The position numbers and the translations under genes are program-made. A stretch of DNA of 13,380 nucleotides, from the NCBI GenBank assembly GCA_947627125.1, contig CANQUY010000042.1:1-13380 (forward strand), written 5' to 3'. Position 1 is the stretch's first letter. Every line of letters starts with the position of its first letter. Below the pieces are notes generated by a model, which made no database searches, was not told the origin of the DNA, and was given only the letters and a program-made list of their open reading frames with translations. Source of the stretch: an uncultured Clostridia bacterium (GTDB lineage: Bacteria; Bacillota; Clostridia; Christensenellales; Borkfalkiaceae). Of the stretch, positions 6,057-13,257 are shown piece after piece.

Positions 6057-8660
6057 TTATTCGATGACGAACACACTCACGCTGTTTTTCTTGATGAGAG
6101 TCCTGAGTTCGTTGTTCTCAATGGAAATTTCGCTCTCGGCGGGCGCAATGTTGTCCTTTTTGCCCGCCTTCACATTGATCTCATTGATGACGGTGACGTC
6201 CTCATCCCAAAGCGTCATGACATGCGCCTTTGTTTTCTCGCCGAAGTTCCTGAGCTCCGCGCAGAGCTCCTCGTCCTCTTCGGAAACATTGACGACCTTA
6301 AGATAAATTTTCCCGTCGTTTCCCACCGTCGCCGATTGGAACACGCGCTCGTTCACCTTCCAGATATTCTTGTCGAGCACTTCATGCCATTCATCATCCT
6401 TATAGATAAAGGCCGTGAATCTCTTTGTTGTATAAATGAGCCTTAAGATATTGCCCTCGGGGGAATAGCCGAGGAATTTATCCTTGCCCATCATCTCGCA
6501 GACGGTTCGCATGAAGTCCACGCGTTTATCGAAGGAAACGTCGTAGCCCTTGTGATTCTTGCCGTATTGGCAGCAGATGGAGAAGCCTGCGCTGTCCATG
6601 GTGCCGATATCTCTGACGTCATCGAGCCCGACGCCGCCGATGAAGCTCTGTTCACCCGAAAGACGGCGGAAGGAAATCTCGACCTCACAGTTGCCGAACT
6701 TTTGGGCGTCATAGTAGAAGCCGTTGAACGCCTCGCTCTCCTCAATGATGAGCTCGCCGTTTTCGATATGCCCGCCGCAGCAGTTGGGATAGACCTTCCA
6801 ATCTCCCATGCCGTCCTTAAAATCGTGTTCGTAGAGCGCTTTTTTCGTGGCGATATCTCTGACGAGGACCTTGGAAACCGCGCTTGCCGTGCGGTGTCCG
6901 CCGATGAGAAGGCCGCCCGCATTGTCGTCATTGACAGTTGAAACGTCCGTCAGGGTGTAGTTGCCGACATTCCCCGCAAACATCTGCTGGACATAGTAAT
7001 TGGGCGTGAGCATGACGTCACGGGCGTTGAACCAGATCATGTTGGGCGTCCAGCGGTAGTGATAGGTTGAGGCGAAGAGCGGCGCATAGCAGGTCATTTT
7101 GACGACGTCGGAATTCCTCTCGCATCCCGTCAAAAAGGCCGCTTCCGAGAGGGCAGACTTGAGATTGTTGTCGCCGTTGAGCCGTCCCCTGCCGTCGGAC
7201 ATCGTGTGCATGGCGTATTCGCCCATAAAGACCTTTGCGCCCTCTCTGTCGTAACAGTCGTACCGCTTGGTGTTGTCGATAAACCACTGGTAGGAATTGT
7301 AGACGTGCTCGTCTACGATCATGCCGCGGTACTTCTCGTTGATGACTTTCCATGAATCGTTGCTGTCCTGCGGACGGATATCCACGCCCGCACTCGTCAC
7401 AACGGTGATATTGAAGAGCTTCAAGAGGTCAGTGAGCCTGCCCTTGTACATGTATTGCCTTACGCCGAGCAGGCAGGAGGCAAAGTTGTCGAAGTACTCA
7501 TAGCCCCAATTCTCGTTGCCGATGCCGATATAGTCGAGTTCAAAGGGAGCGGGGTGCCCCATATCCGAGCGGACTTTCGCCCAATATGCCTCGTTTTTGT
7601 CGCTCGAGGAGATATCTCCCTTGGCAAAGTAGATGAGATCGGCCACATTGTCGATGACCTCGCTCTGGAACTGCTTCGTCCCGGGGACAATGCGCTGATA
7701 GCCCGTCTTGCGCTGTTCTCCCATGCGGATCTGGCAGAGAAGCCCGCAGTGGAGCACGGGAAGGGGCGCCATTTTGAGGTCCTCGCAGAGGCAGAAATAT
7801 TCATAGAATCCGATGCCGTAGGACTGCATGTAACGCCACACGCTCGGCTTCTGGCGTCGCTGTTCGAGCGGGCCGACCGTCTCTCTCCACTTGTATTGAT
7901 AGTCGAACGCGACGTCCCCCTCAACGACGCAGCCGCCGGGGAAGCGCAAAAAGGAGGGATGGCAATTCTTCATTGCCTCGACGATGCGGGGGGAAAGTTT
8001 TCCGTATTTGTATTTCTTTTGATCCCCCCACACGGTGGCGGGCAGGAGGGAAACATAGTCGATGCCGATCTTGCCGTTGCCCTCAAGCGTGATGCAGAGC
8101 CGCCCCATCGTGTCCTTTTCAGCAACGACGGAACAGCCGACCTTGATCCAATCGCCGTCTGTCCCCTCGGGGATCTTGATCTCGCCGACCGTCGTATGTC
8201 TGCCGTGGGCACCCTTGATGAACACCTTGCAGGTCCCCTTGAAGCCAAGCCTCTTCACCCACATGGAGAAGTGATAGGTTTCCCCGTTCACCACGGGCAT
8301 GCCGTAGATATCGTATCCGCCGTTGGTGTAATACCCGGGATTCTCCAAATGAAAGATGCCCCCGACTTCGAGGAGCAGATAGGAGGGATTGTTCTCGTTC
8401 ATGCCCCCCTTCGTTGCGATCTTTCTGGGCCCCGCGCCGTAGATATCCCAATAGAAAGCGTTCTCCTTGCGGGCTTCGACACGGGCGGTGCAGTTGTAAT
8501 CGTCATATGTAAAGTACTCGTATTCAAAGGAGTTGTTGATGACCATTTCGGCATTCAGTCCCCCGTCTGCCGATTGGTTGATATCCTCGAAAAAGAGCCC
8601 ATAGAGATGTTTTGATACGTCAACACCCCTCTTTTTTGCGTCGAGCGTGTAATGCAGCAT
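6057..8660 (-). CDS. Alpha-L-arabinofuranosidase, GH51, multidomain
   Basis: Releases terminal L-arabinofuranose from arabinan- or arabinoxylan-derived oligosaccharides. The 867 residues begin with the GH51 signature 'KHLYGLFFEDINQSADGGLNAEMVINNSFEY'. A carbohydrate-binding-like beta-sandwich (about 60-208) follows. The catalytic barrel (about 215-560) contains 'FLRFPGGCVVEG' (237-248), the acid/base Glu383 in GNENWG, and the nucleophile Glu481 in FMGEYA. The C-terminal beta domain (about 545-605 and 770-867) is interrupted by a second sandwich-like module (about 610-765). The core GH51 enzyme is nearer 500 residues, so this is the long type. No signal peptide is seen, so it acts on imported oligosaccharides in the cytosol. 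AAGGAG lies five bases before the ATG. No transporter or other sugar gene is adjacent. Confidence 0.92.
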   Translation of the reverse strand: MLHYTLDAKKRGVDVSKHLYGLFFEDINQSADGGLNAEMVINNSFEYEYFTYDDYNCTARVEARKENAFYWDIYGAGPRKIATKGGMNENNPSYLLLEVGGIFHLENPGYYTNGGYDIYGMPVVNGETYHFSMWVKRLGFKGTCKVFIKGAHGRHTTVGEIKIPEGTDGDWIKVGCSVVAEKDTMGRLCITLEGNGKIGIDYVSLLPATVWGDQKKYKYGKLSPRIVEAMKNCHPSFLRFPGGCVVEGDVAFDYQYKWRETVGPLEQRRQKPSVWRYMQSYGIGFYEYFCLCEDLKMAPLPVLHCGLLCQIRMGEQRKTGYQRIVPGTKQFQSEVIDNVADLIYFAKGDISSSDKNEAYWAKVRSDMGHPAPFELDYIGIGNENWGYEYFDNFASCLLGVRQYMYKGRLTDLLKLFNITVVTSAGVDIRPQDSNDSWKVINEKYRGMIVDEHVYNSYQWFIDNTKRYDCYDREGAKVFMGEYAMHTMSDGRGRLNGDNNLKSALSEAAFLTGCERNSDVVKMTCYAPLFASTYHYRWTPNMIWFNARDVMLTPNYYVQQMFAGNVGNYTLTDVSTVNDDNAGGLLIGGHRTASAVSKVLVRDIATKKALYEHDFKDGMGDWKVYPNCCGGHIENGELIIEESEAFNGFYYDAQKFGNCEVEISFRRLSGEQSFIGGVGLDDVRDIGTMDSAGFSICCQYGKNHKGYDVSFDKRVDFMRTVCEMMGKDKFLGYSPEGNILRLIYTTKRFTAFIYKDDEWHEVLDKNIWKVNERVFQSATVGNDGKIYLKVVNVSEEDEELCAELRNFGEKTKAHVMTLWDEDVTVINEINVKAGKKDNIAPAESEISIENNELRTLIKKNSVSVFVIE

Positions 8661-8714
8661 AGTTTCTCCTTCGGACAGCCCCCCTTATTCGGACCGCCAT
8701 ATTTTACTATCCGT

Positions 8715-8743
8715 ATTATACCATTGAACTTGGAGTTCGTCAA
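8715..8743 (-). promoter_or_regulatory. Sigma-A promoter of the arabinofuranosidase gene
   Basis: On the minus strand TTGACG (8738-8743), a 17-base spacer and TATAAT (8715-8720), with TGG before the -10 (extended -10). The predicted start is near 8708, which leaves a leader of about 48 bases. I see no clear catabolite-repression (cre) site or operator around it. Confidence 0.85.
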
Positions 8744-8811
8744 TATTTTGGGCATATATTTTATCCGAAAATAAAATATTTTATTTTTATGTGAAGAATG
8801 AAAATTGCTAA

Positions 8812-8836
8812 CAAAAAAGGACGCCGCAGGGCGTCC
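8812..8836 (-). terminator. Rho-independent terminator of the oxidoreductase unit
   Basis: Perfect 7-bp stem (GGACGCC at 8819-8825, GGCGTCC at 8830-8836) with a 4-base loop, followed on the minus strand by six T (8813-8818). It lies 14 bases after the oxidoreductase stop at 8851. Confidence 0.9.
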
Positions 8837-8850
8837 CAAACATGTTTATT

Positions 8851-9474
8851 TTATAGACCGTCATGGAAATTGGTATGCGCGCCGCGCTCCATTGCGGGAC
8901 GGCCGAATTTCTCCTTCCCGAGGGCGATGGATTTGACGAGGAAAGCCATATTCCTCCCCAAATTCCGCATCGTCTGGAGGCCCTCTTTGTCCTTTTCGAC
9001 GTCCTCCTTGGTATAGCCATGGACCTCGTTCCAATAGGTGGATGACACGATCGGCATGCCGCAGATGGTGTAGTATTTGTTGATCTCGTCGTAGGCGGAG
9101 GTGCTTCCCGCCCTCCTTGAGGAAAGAACACATGCGCCCACCTTCATTGTCTTGTCGAAGGAGGTGCTGTAGAACAGACGGTCGAGAAGGGCGAGCACGC
9201 TCCCGTTCGCCCCCGCATAATAGACAGGAGAACCGACGACGATCCCGTCCGCCTCCTTAAACTTTTCGGCGATCTCGTTCACAATGTCGTCAAAGACGCA
9301 TTTTCCGTTCTTTTTGCAGTAGCCGCAGGAAATACAGCCCTTGACAGCGGGATTGCCGACAAAGAGATTCTCCGTTTCGATCCCCTCTTTCTGCAAGGTT
9401 TCCTCCATTTCTCTGAGGGCCCTTGCCGTGCAGCCGTCCGCATGCGGGCTGCCGTTCAACAATAAAACTTTCAT
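8851..9474 (-). CDS. NAD(P)H-dependent FMN oxidoreductase / iron-sulfur flavoprotein-like
   Basis: Flavodoxin-fold oxidoreductase of 207 residues. The first strand and FMN phosphate loop read 'KVLLLNGSPHADGCT' (2-16). The second flavin loop is 'GIVVGSPVYYAGANGSVLALLDR' (77-99). Between them four cysteines are arranged C47-x2-C50-x2-C53-x5-C59. This resembles the compact cysteine motif that binds a 4Fe-4S cluster in archaeal and clostridial iron-sulfur flavoproteins. It is therefore a candidate electron-transfer flavoprotein rather than a plain quinone or FMN reductase. AAGGAG lies seven bases before the ATG. A terminator follows the gene. The membrane-protein gene upstream ends 74 bases away with no terminator between, so the two may share a transcript. 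The physiological partner is unknown. Confidence 0.88.
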   Translation of the reverse strand: MKVLLLNGSPHADGCTARALREMEETLQKEGIETENLFVGNPAVKGCISCGYCKKNGKCVFDDIVNEIAEKFKEADGIVVGSPVYYAGANGSVLALLDRLFYSTSFDKTMKVGACVLSSRRAGSTSAYDEINKYYTICGMPIVSSTYWNEVHGYTKEDVEKDKEGLQTMRNLGRNMAFLVKSIALGKEKFGRPAMERGAHTNFHDGL

Positions 9475-9548
9475 AAAATTTCTCCTTGATCCAATAAATT
9501 ATGATTTCAATATCCTTTGAAGTGCCGAAAGCAGAACGATCTCTCCTG

Positions 9549-9899
9549 TCAGAGTTGAAAGATGTCATCGCCACGGGATTTTGTTTCGTGCGCGGAGCAG
9601 AACAGACGGACCCACCATGCGACGCCGCATATGGGCGCAAGGAGGATGGGAAGAAGATAGGTCATCAGTTGGAGGAAATATCCGAGCCAGAACGCCCGAT
9701 AGAAGTCTAAATGCCGATTGGTCCAGAGTACGCATTCGATATAGGAGGGAATGATAAAAAACGTCCAGATGCACACCATCACGACGCCCCAAAGGTAGTC
9801 CCGAAACCATGACGTAAAATAACACAACAGAAATATCACCGTCGTAAGCAGGAGAGAACTTGGCAAGACAATGAGGATCTGCTTCGTCATCTTTTTCAT
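9549..9899 (-). CDS. Small integral membrane protein, unknown function
   Basis: I do not recognise this 116-residue protein. It is strongly hydrophobic, with membrane segments at about 8-28, 36-57 and 67-97 (the last long enough to be two short helices), separated by short charged turns such as 'WFRDYLW' and 'WTNRHLDFYRAF'. The C-terminus 'HETKSRGDDIFQL' is polar. Trp and Tyr are frequent at the membrane edges. A near-perfect sigma-A promoter is placed so that its predicted transcription start is the A of the ATG at 9897-9899, and no Shine-Dalgarno sequence precedes either this ATG or the second in-frame ATG three codons on. Translation from a leaderless mRNA is therefore likely. It may be co-transcribed with the flavoprotein gene downstream. 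Confidence 0.72.
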   Translation of the reverse strand: MKKMTKQILIVLPSSLLLTTVIFLLCYFTSWFRDYLWGVVMVCIWTFFIIPSYIECVLWTNRHLDFYRAFWLGYFLQLMTYLLPILLAPICGVAWWVRLFCSAHETKSRGDDIFQL

Positions 9900-9905
9900 G
9901 ACCGT

Positions 9906-9934
9906 ATTGTATCACAGTCGCCCCCCGTTGTCAA
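9906..9934 (-). promoter_or_regulatory. Sigma-A promoter of the membrane-protein gene
   Basis: On the minus strand TTGACA (9929-9934, perfect), a 17-base spacer and TACAAT (9906-9911, 5/6). Seven bases after the -10 is the A of the ATG at 9899, so the transcript would have no leader. Confidence 0.85.
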
Positions 9935-9954
9935 GTCCCCCAAACTGCAACATT

Positions 9955-9985
9955 CCAAAAAAACGGCACCCGATAAGGTACCGTT
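9955..9985 (-). terminator. Rho-independent terminator of the large lipoprotein gene
   Basis: On the minus strand a 9-bp stem with one G-U pair (arms 9977-9985 and 9962-9970) and a 6-base loop is followed by a run of T (about 9955-9961). It lies about 30 bases after the lipoprotein stop at 10015-10017. Confidence 0.88.
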
Positions 9986-10014
9986 CTGCATGTGCCGCTG
10001 ATTTTGGCCGAAAC

Positions 10015-11358
10015 TCACTCTGCCGCTACAAAGGATGAAACAAAGGTATCTTCACTCATTCCGCAATACTTGACTTCGTCCGATTCGGGGATATATTCAA
10101 AGATGAAAGCGGGAGAATAGATCGGAAAGGAGTAGACCTTTTCGAGCGGGCGGTATACGGTCAAAAATAATCTTTCGCAGTCTACATTCCAGAGCCTCAA
10201 AGTAAATTCCCACGCCTCTTCCTTATAATATTCCTCGTAAATCTCCTTGAGCTGCACAAAGGCCGAATTCTTCGCAAGCAATTCTCCGTCGATCGTCCTC
10301 TTTTCCCCTGTTGAAACTTCAGTCAAGGTCAGTGTGCTTCGATTGAATTCCGGGGCGTTATATCCCGGTTCCTGCTCGAGAGTTTCCTCGATCGCATACG
10401 TTTTGCCGCCGATTTTATATTCGGGCGGAGCGGTCGGCTTGTTTTCCTCGTTTTCTGCATTTTGAACGGCTTCATCGTAGCGTTTCTGTAAGTCCTCTTC
10501 GGGAAACTTTTCACCCGTTTTCAAATTGGCGGCGAAAACCACCTCCCCCACGATCCGCTCTGAATCTTTGACAAAGATCGTATCTCCATATCTTTGTGCG
10601 CTTGAAAGCTCCGTGATCGCGGGGTCGCCGAAACTTACTTTTTCGTATTCCCCGTCGCCGTAAACATAATAATCGAGGATCCCCTCGTCGATAAAGGCAT
10701 AATCCCAGCCGTCGAAATAAGCGTTTGCGCCATTTTCCGTGCGGGTGTACTTTACGGGATCGGAATAAACTTGCACCGAATACACGGTTTCCCCGTTTTC
10801 TGCATCCACAACTTCGAGCAGCCCATTGTACGTCAATGCGATATACCGTTCGTCGATAAGTCCGTGCGTCACGGGCAAATGCGCAACGTCGTAAAGGTTG
10901 AAGGGCACAATGTCTTTGATGTCTTTTATGAGCGTCAGCGTTCCCTCGCGCGCATTGGCTTTGAAAATACCCACGTCAACGCGGTGACCGTTTTCGACCA
11001 AACGGTCATTTTCTCTGATATCATCCCCGCGATTTGCATACTGGTGCGAAAAAATCAAGCCGTCTTTTGTGTATCGGCTCCATTCATAGTAGGTATCCTG
11101 AAATTCGCCGAACTTACAGTCCACAAGCTTTTTTTCTTCTGTCTGAAAGTCGAGATATGTTCCGTCTACGGTCATGCCATCATTTGAAACAAAGTTCACA
11201 CCGTTGGCTTCTATCGGCACTTTCAAGGCTTCCGACTTTGCCGTATCATACTCTGCGCTTGCATAACCGCAACCCGCAAAGCAGAGCGGACAACAGAATA
11301 CGATCAAAACCGCCATCACAAACTTTTTCATCACGGATCTGAAATTTACGGTCCCCAT
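10015..11358 (-). CDS. Large lipoprotein, possible beta-propeller-like body, unknown function
   Basis: 447 residues. The N-terminus is a lipoprotein signal: basic 'RSVMKKF', a hydrophobic core (about 13-27), and a lipobox ending F-A-G-C with Cys30 as the acylated residue. The protein should therefore be anchored to the outer face of the membrane. The body is rich in short strands. Segments such as 'YIALTYNGLLEVVDAENGETVYSVQVY' (172-198) resemble a propeller blade, but I cannot name a family. A charged, Pro-containing linker (about 285-315) divides it into two parts, the second rich in Glu and aromatic residues. The start is ATG at 11356-11358, with GGGGAGGGG eight bases upstream; an in-frame upstream ATG (11427) overlaps the promoter and is rejected. 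A terminator follows. The gene upstream, also of unknown function, ends 72 bases before this start. Confidence 0.75.
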   Translation of the reverse strand: MGTVNFRSVMKKFVMAVLIVFCCPLCFAGCGYASAEYDTAKSEALKVPIEANGVNFVSNDGMTVDGTYLDFQTEEKKLVDCKFGEFQDTYYEWSRYTKDGLIFSHQYANRGDDIRENDRLVENGHRVDVGIFKANAREGTLTLIKDIKDIVPFNLYDVAHLPVTHGLIDERYIALTYNGLLEVVDAENGETVYSVQVYSDPVKYTRTENGANAYFDGWDYAFIDEGILDYYVYGDGEYEKVSFGDPAITELSSAQRYGDTIFVKDSERIVGEVVFAANLKTGEKFPEEDLQKRYDEAVQNAENEENKPTAPPEYKIGGKTYAIEETLEQEPGYNAPEFNRSTLTLTEVSTGEKRTIDGELLAKNSAFVQLKEIYEEYYKEEAWEFTLRLWNVDCERLFLTVYRPLEKVYSFPIYSPAFIFEYIPESDEVKYCGMSEDTFVSSFVAAE

Positions 11359-11395
11359 GCTGTTGTCCCCTCCCCTGAATTCCTTTTTCAATATA

Positions 11396-11427
11396 ATTAT
11401 ACCATAACTGTCCCTAAACAGCGTCAA
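11396..11427 (-). promoter_or_regulatory. Promoter of the large lipoprotein gene (extended -10)
   Basis: On the minus strand TATAAT (11396-11401) is preceded by TGG (extended -10). A TTGACG (11422-11427) lies 20 bases upstream, longer than the usual 17, so the extended -10 probably carries recognition. A short CTGT/ACAG repeat lies in the spacer. The predicted start near 11389 gives a leader of about 31 bases. The -35 lies just three bases past the stop codon of the preceding gene. Confidence 0.62.
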
Positions 11428-11430
11428 TCC

Positions 11431-12276
11431 TCAACGGGACGTTGGTTCCAATATATATTCCAACAATCCCAGCTCCCGCGCAACTTGCTTGTAATAGTCA
11501 CTTTGCAGATACTGCGGGGCGAATTTTTCTCGATTGTAAATCACATCGTCCGCCGTCTTGGGTACGGGAAGCGGCTGCAGGTCGGCAAAATTGTTCAGGG
11601 GAATGAGGACAGAATAGGTTTCTTCGGTCAGATAGCTTTTTGCAATCTGTCGAAACTTAAAAAAGTCACACGGGCAGGAGGGCTCCGTGTAGACAAAGTA
11701 GTGTACCGCTGCATCGACGTACCAACACAGGTCGAGGAGAATGCGCATCTCTTTTTTTATCTCAGATTTTGCCTTATGCTGCAAACCCGCCGCAATTTTT
11801 TGCATTTGCCCGTACAGCGGCATCTTCTTGATGGTATCGTTTACAGCAGATAACACCGCATCTTTGAGGCTGTCGTCCATTTCTGCCATGTGGTACAGCG
11901 AAAAGACCTCGTGCGAAACACAGGAGAACAGGCATTTATCGCCCTGAAACAGAGCTAAATTTTCGAGTAAAACAGTTTTCTCATCTCCGAACATGCAGAT
12001 AAGGCTTTCTTCAAGAATATGCTTTTTGAGCGGCTCGGTCAATTGAAAGCGGAATAGATTGCCCCACATTCCTCCGTCGCTTTCTCCGTGCCGACAATGC
12101 AAAAAGGCGGGAATGATATCTTCATATTTTGTGCCATACAAATCGTAAATATCTTTCAGTCCGTAAATTTCGCTTCCCAAAAATTCGGCGGTATCACAGA
12201 CTGACAGCACCGTTTTCGTAACGCTCCGTTCTACTTCCCCAAACAGCGTGTAACAAGGGATATCTTCAAAATACAT
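11431..12276 (-). CDS. Protein of unknown function, 281 residues
   Basis: I do not recognise this protein. There is no signal peptide or clear membrane segment, so it is probably cytosolic. It has nine cysteines spread through the chain, including a Cys-Pro-Cys near residue 208. The middle looks helical ('DDSLKDAVLSAVNDTIKKM', 'KIAAGLQHKAKSEIKKEMRILLDLCWYVDAAVHYF', residues about 134-195). The ends are mixed. CGGAG lies five bases before the ATG at 12274-12276. Its 3' end runs up against the promoter of the lipoprotein gene. It is more A+T rich than the genes to the left of 9 kb. The reading frame is intact over its full length and has a ribosome site, which supports a real gene. Confidence 0.7.
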   Translation of the reverse strand: MYFEDIPCYTLFGEVERSVTKTVLSVCDTAEFLGSEIYGLKDIYDLYGTKYEDIIPAFLHCRHGESDGGMWGNLFRFQLTEPLKKHILEESLICMFGDEKTVLLENLALFQGDKCLFSCVSHEVFSLYHMAEMDDSLKDAVLSAVNDTIKKMPLYGQMQKIAAGLQHKAKSEIKKEMRILLDLCWYVDAAVHYFVYTEPSCPCDFFKFRQIAKSYLTEETYSVLIPLNNFADLQPLPVPKTADDVIYNREKFAPQYLQSDYYKQVARELGLLEYILEPTSR

Positions 12277-12320
12277 AATCGCTCCGCAAATTTCTGTTGA
12301 AAGCGCAATGAGTTTAGTGT

Positions 12321-12349
12321 GCTATACACATGGTATAGATGCCTGTCGC
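12321..12349 (-). promoter_or_regulatory. Possible promoter and operator of the 281-residue gene
   Basis: On the minus strand GCGACA (12344-12349, 4/6) and TATAGC (12321-12326, 4/6) are 17 bases apart. An inverted repeat CTATAC-N5-GTATAG (12322-12327 and 12333-12338) overlaps the -10 and spacer and could be a repressor site. The match is modest. Confidence 0.35.
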
Positions 12350-12369
12350 CTGTGCGGTTAAAGTGAAAA

Positions 12370-12687
12370 TTACCGCTTTTTCATTTTCGGCATTGGCAGA
12401 TCGTCATACATTGCCTCAAATAATCCTGTCAAAAAAGCCGTGTCATCCACATTGTCCACATTGAGCATTTCCTTTGCGCCCTCATATGGCAAGGAATACT
12501 CCGCTTGGGGCAAATAGGATAGAGCGGATCTCACGGGTTTTACGAGCAATCTATCATCGTAGATCCCACCGACAAGTTTGCCGCGATAATAAATCAGAAA
12601 TTCACCCATCATAGGCTTGTAGGTGATGTCCTCTAAGCCCGAAAGTTGCTCTAAAATGAAATTCAAATATTCCCTGCTTGACGGCAT
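12370..12687 (-). CDS. TfoX N-terminal-domain protein
   Basis: A 105-residue stand-alone TfoX/Sxy N-terminal domain. The pattern is an N-terminal helix 'REYLNFILEQLSGL', then the family core 'ITYKPMMGEFLIYYRGKLVGGIYDDRLLVKPV' (21-52) with its M-x-G-E-x-x-x-Y and G-x-x-x-D-x-x-x-x-K elements, and a C-terminal helical part. In Gammaproteobacteria TfoX/Sxy promotes competence gene expression, but single-domain versions in Firmicutes have no settled role. I would not call it a competence factor. The start is ATG at 12685-12687, preceded by a G-rich ribosome site (GGGGGGATT). A 29-codon in-frame extension overlaps the lipoprotein gene and is rejected. It lies 22 bases after the broken lipoprotein gene and is probably on the same transcript. 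Confidence 0.85.
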   Translation of the reverse strand: MPSSREYLNFILEQLSGLEDITYKPMMGEFLIYYRGKLVGGIYDDRLLVKPVRSALSYLPQAEYSLPYEGAKEMLNVDNVDDTAFLTGLFEAMYDDLPMPKMKKR

Positions 12688-12709
12688 AATCCCCCCATTC
12701 AATTGAAAT

Positions 12710-13121
12710 TTATCTCTCTGATTTTTCCAAAACAAACGAAAAGCTGCCGTCGCTGCATTTGCCGTCTGATTCAATGATTATGTAAATCGTTTTGTTGCTT
12801 GTAAATGTTTCGGTTTTTCCGTCAACAGAACCGTCGGTTTCAATGTCAAATAGGTTCAGTTTTTCATCATTAAAATCATAGTAAACTTTTATACTTCCCT
12901 CTCCCAACGTCCCTTCATAATCAATAAATACCTCGTCTGCGCTCTTGTTTTTCAATTTCATTACGAGCGTTCCGCTAAAACTATCAAATGAAACCGAGGC
13001 TTTACTTGAGGTATTTTCCTTTACCATCAAACATAGCACTGTAATGGCTTACATATTTATTTTCGCAAGCAGATAATGTAAAACACAATACCAATGTTAT
13101 CAGATAAAGTAGTTTTTTCAT
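12710..13121 (-). pseudogene. Small lipoprotein gene disrupted by a one-base frameshift
   Basis: The start is ATG at 13119-13121, with AAGGAG six bases upstream. It encodes a clear lipoprotein signal 'MKKLLYLITLVLCFTLSAC' (Cys19). That frame then hits TAA at 13002-13004 after 39 residues. The rest of the protein continues in the +1 frame to a TAA at 12710-12712. Removing one A from the AAAA run at 13014-13017 joins the frames smoothly ('FDGKG-NTSSKASVSFDSFSG') into about 136 residues. The body has alternating strands ('ASVSFDSFSGTLVMKLKN', 'SIKVYYDFNDEKLNLF', 'KTIYIIIESDG'), consistent with a small secreted beta-sandwich; no family is recognised. It could be a true pseudogene, a phase-variable tract or a sequencing error in the A run. 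Translation of the body from an internal ATG (13039 or 13027) is possible but would lack the signal. Confidence 0.75.
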
Positions 13122-13156
13122 CTCATTCTCCTTATAAATCCCTGTTTATCGCTACG

Positions 13157-13185
13157 ATTATATCATAAAAACAGGAGATACGCAA
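13157..13185 (-). promoter_or_regulatory. Promoter of the small lipoprotein / TfoX unit
   Basis: On the minus strand TTGCGT (13180-13185), a 17-base spacer and TATAAT (13157-13162) with TGA before it (extended -10). The predicted start near 13150 gives a leader of about 29 bases. A 7-bp inverted repeat (CCTGTTT at 13141-13147, AAACAGG at 13169-13175) flanks the -10 and could be an operator. Confidence 0.65.
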
Positions 13186-13214
13186 GTAGCAGACGGCAAG
13201 CAAAGATAAAAAGT

Positions 13215-13257
13215 AAATCCGAACCGTTCACCCGTTACGAGGATTCGGTTCGGATTT
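13215..13257 (-). terminator. Long inverted repeat, probable minus-strand terminator
   Basis: Perfect 11-bp arms (13215-13225 and 13247-13257, AAATCCGAACC / GGTTCGGATTT) enclose a 21-base loop. On the minus strand the stem is followed by TTTACTTTTTATC-like sequence (about 13203-13217), so it may end a transcript coming from beyond the right edge. The loop is long for a terminator, so a structured end of a mobile element is an alternative. Confidence 0.5.

Noticed and set aside
7455..8615. Long open frame on the plus strand opposite the arabinofuranosidase gene
   Set aside because: It lies entirely antisense to a gene with intact GH51 catalytic motifs, promoter and ribosome site. Its translation has no recognisable family pattern, and the frame is held open by codon bias of the real gene.
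9475..9548. Possible separate promoter for the flavoprotein gene (CATAAT in the gap)
   Set aside because: No acceptable -35 lies 16-18 bases upstream. Transcription from the membrane-protein promoter explains the arrangement better.
12340..12375. GCGGT/ACCGC repeat after the tfoX-like stop as a terminator
   Set aside because: The stem is only five pairs with a long loop, and no T run follows on the minus strand.
12370..12687. Competence regulator role for the TfoX-domain protein
   Set aside because: Only the N-terminal domain is present, no competence genes are nearby, and single-domain versions in Firmicutes have no established function.
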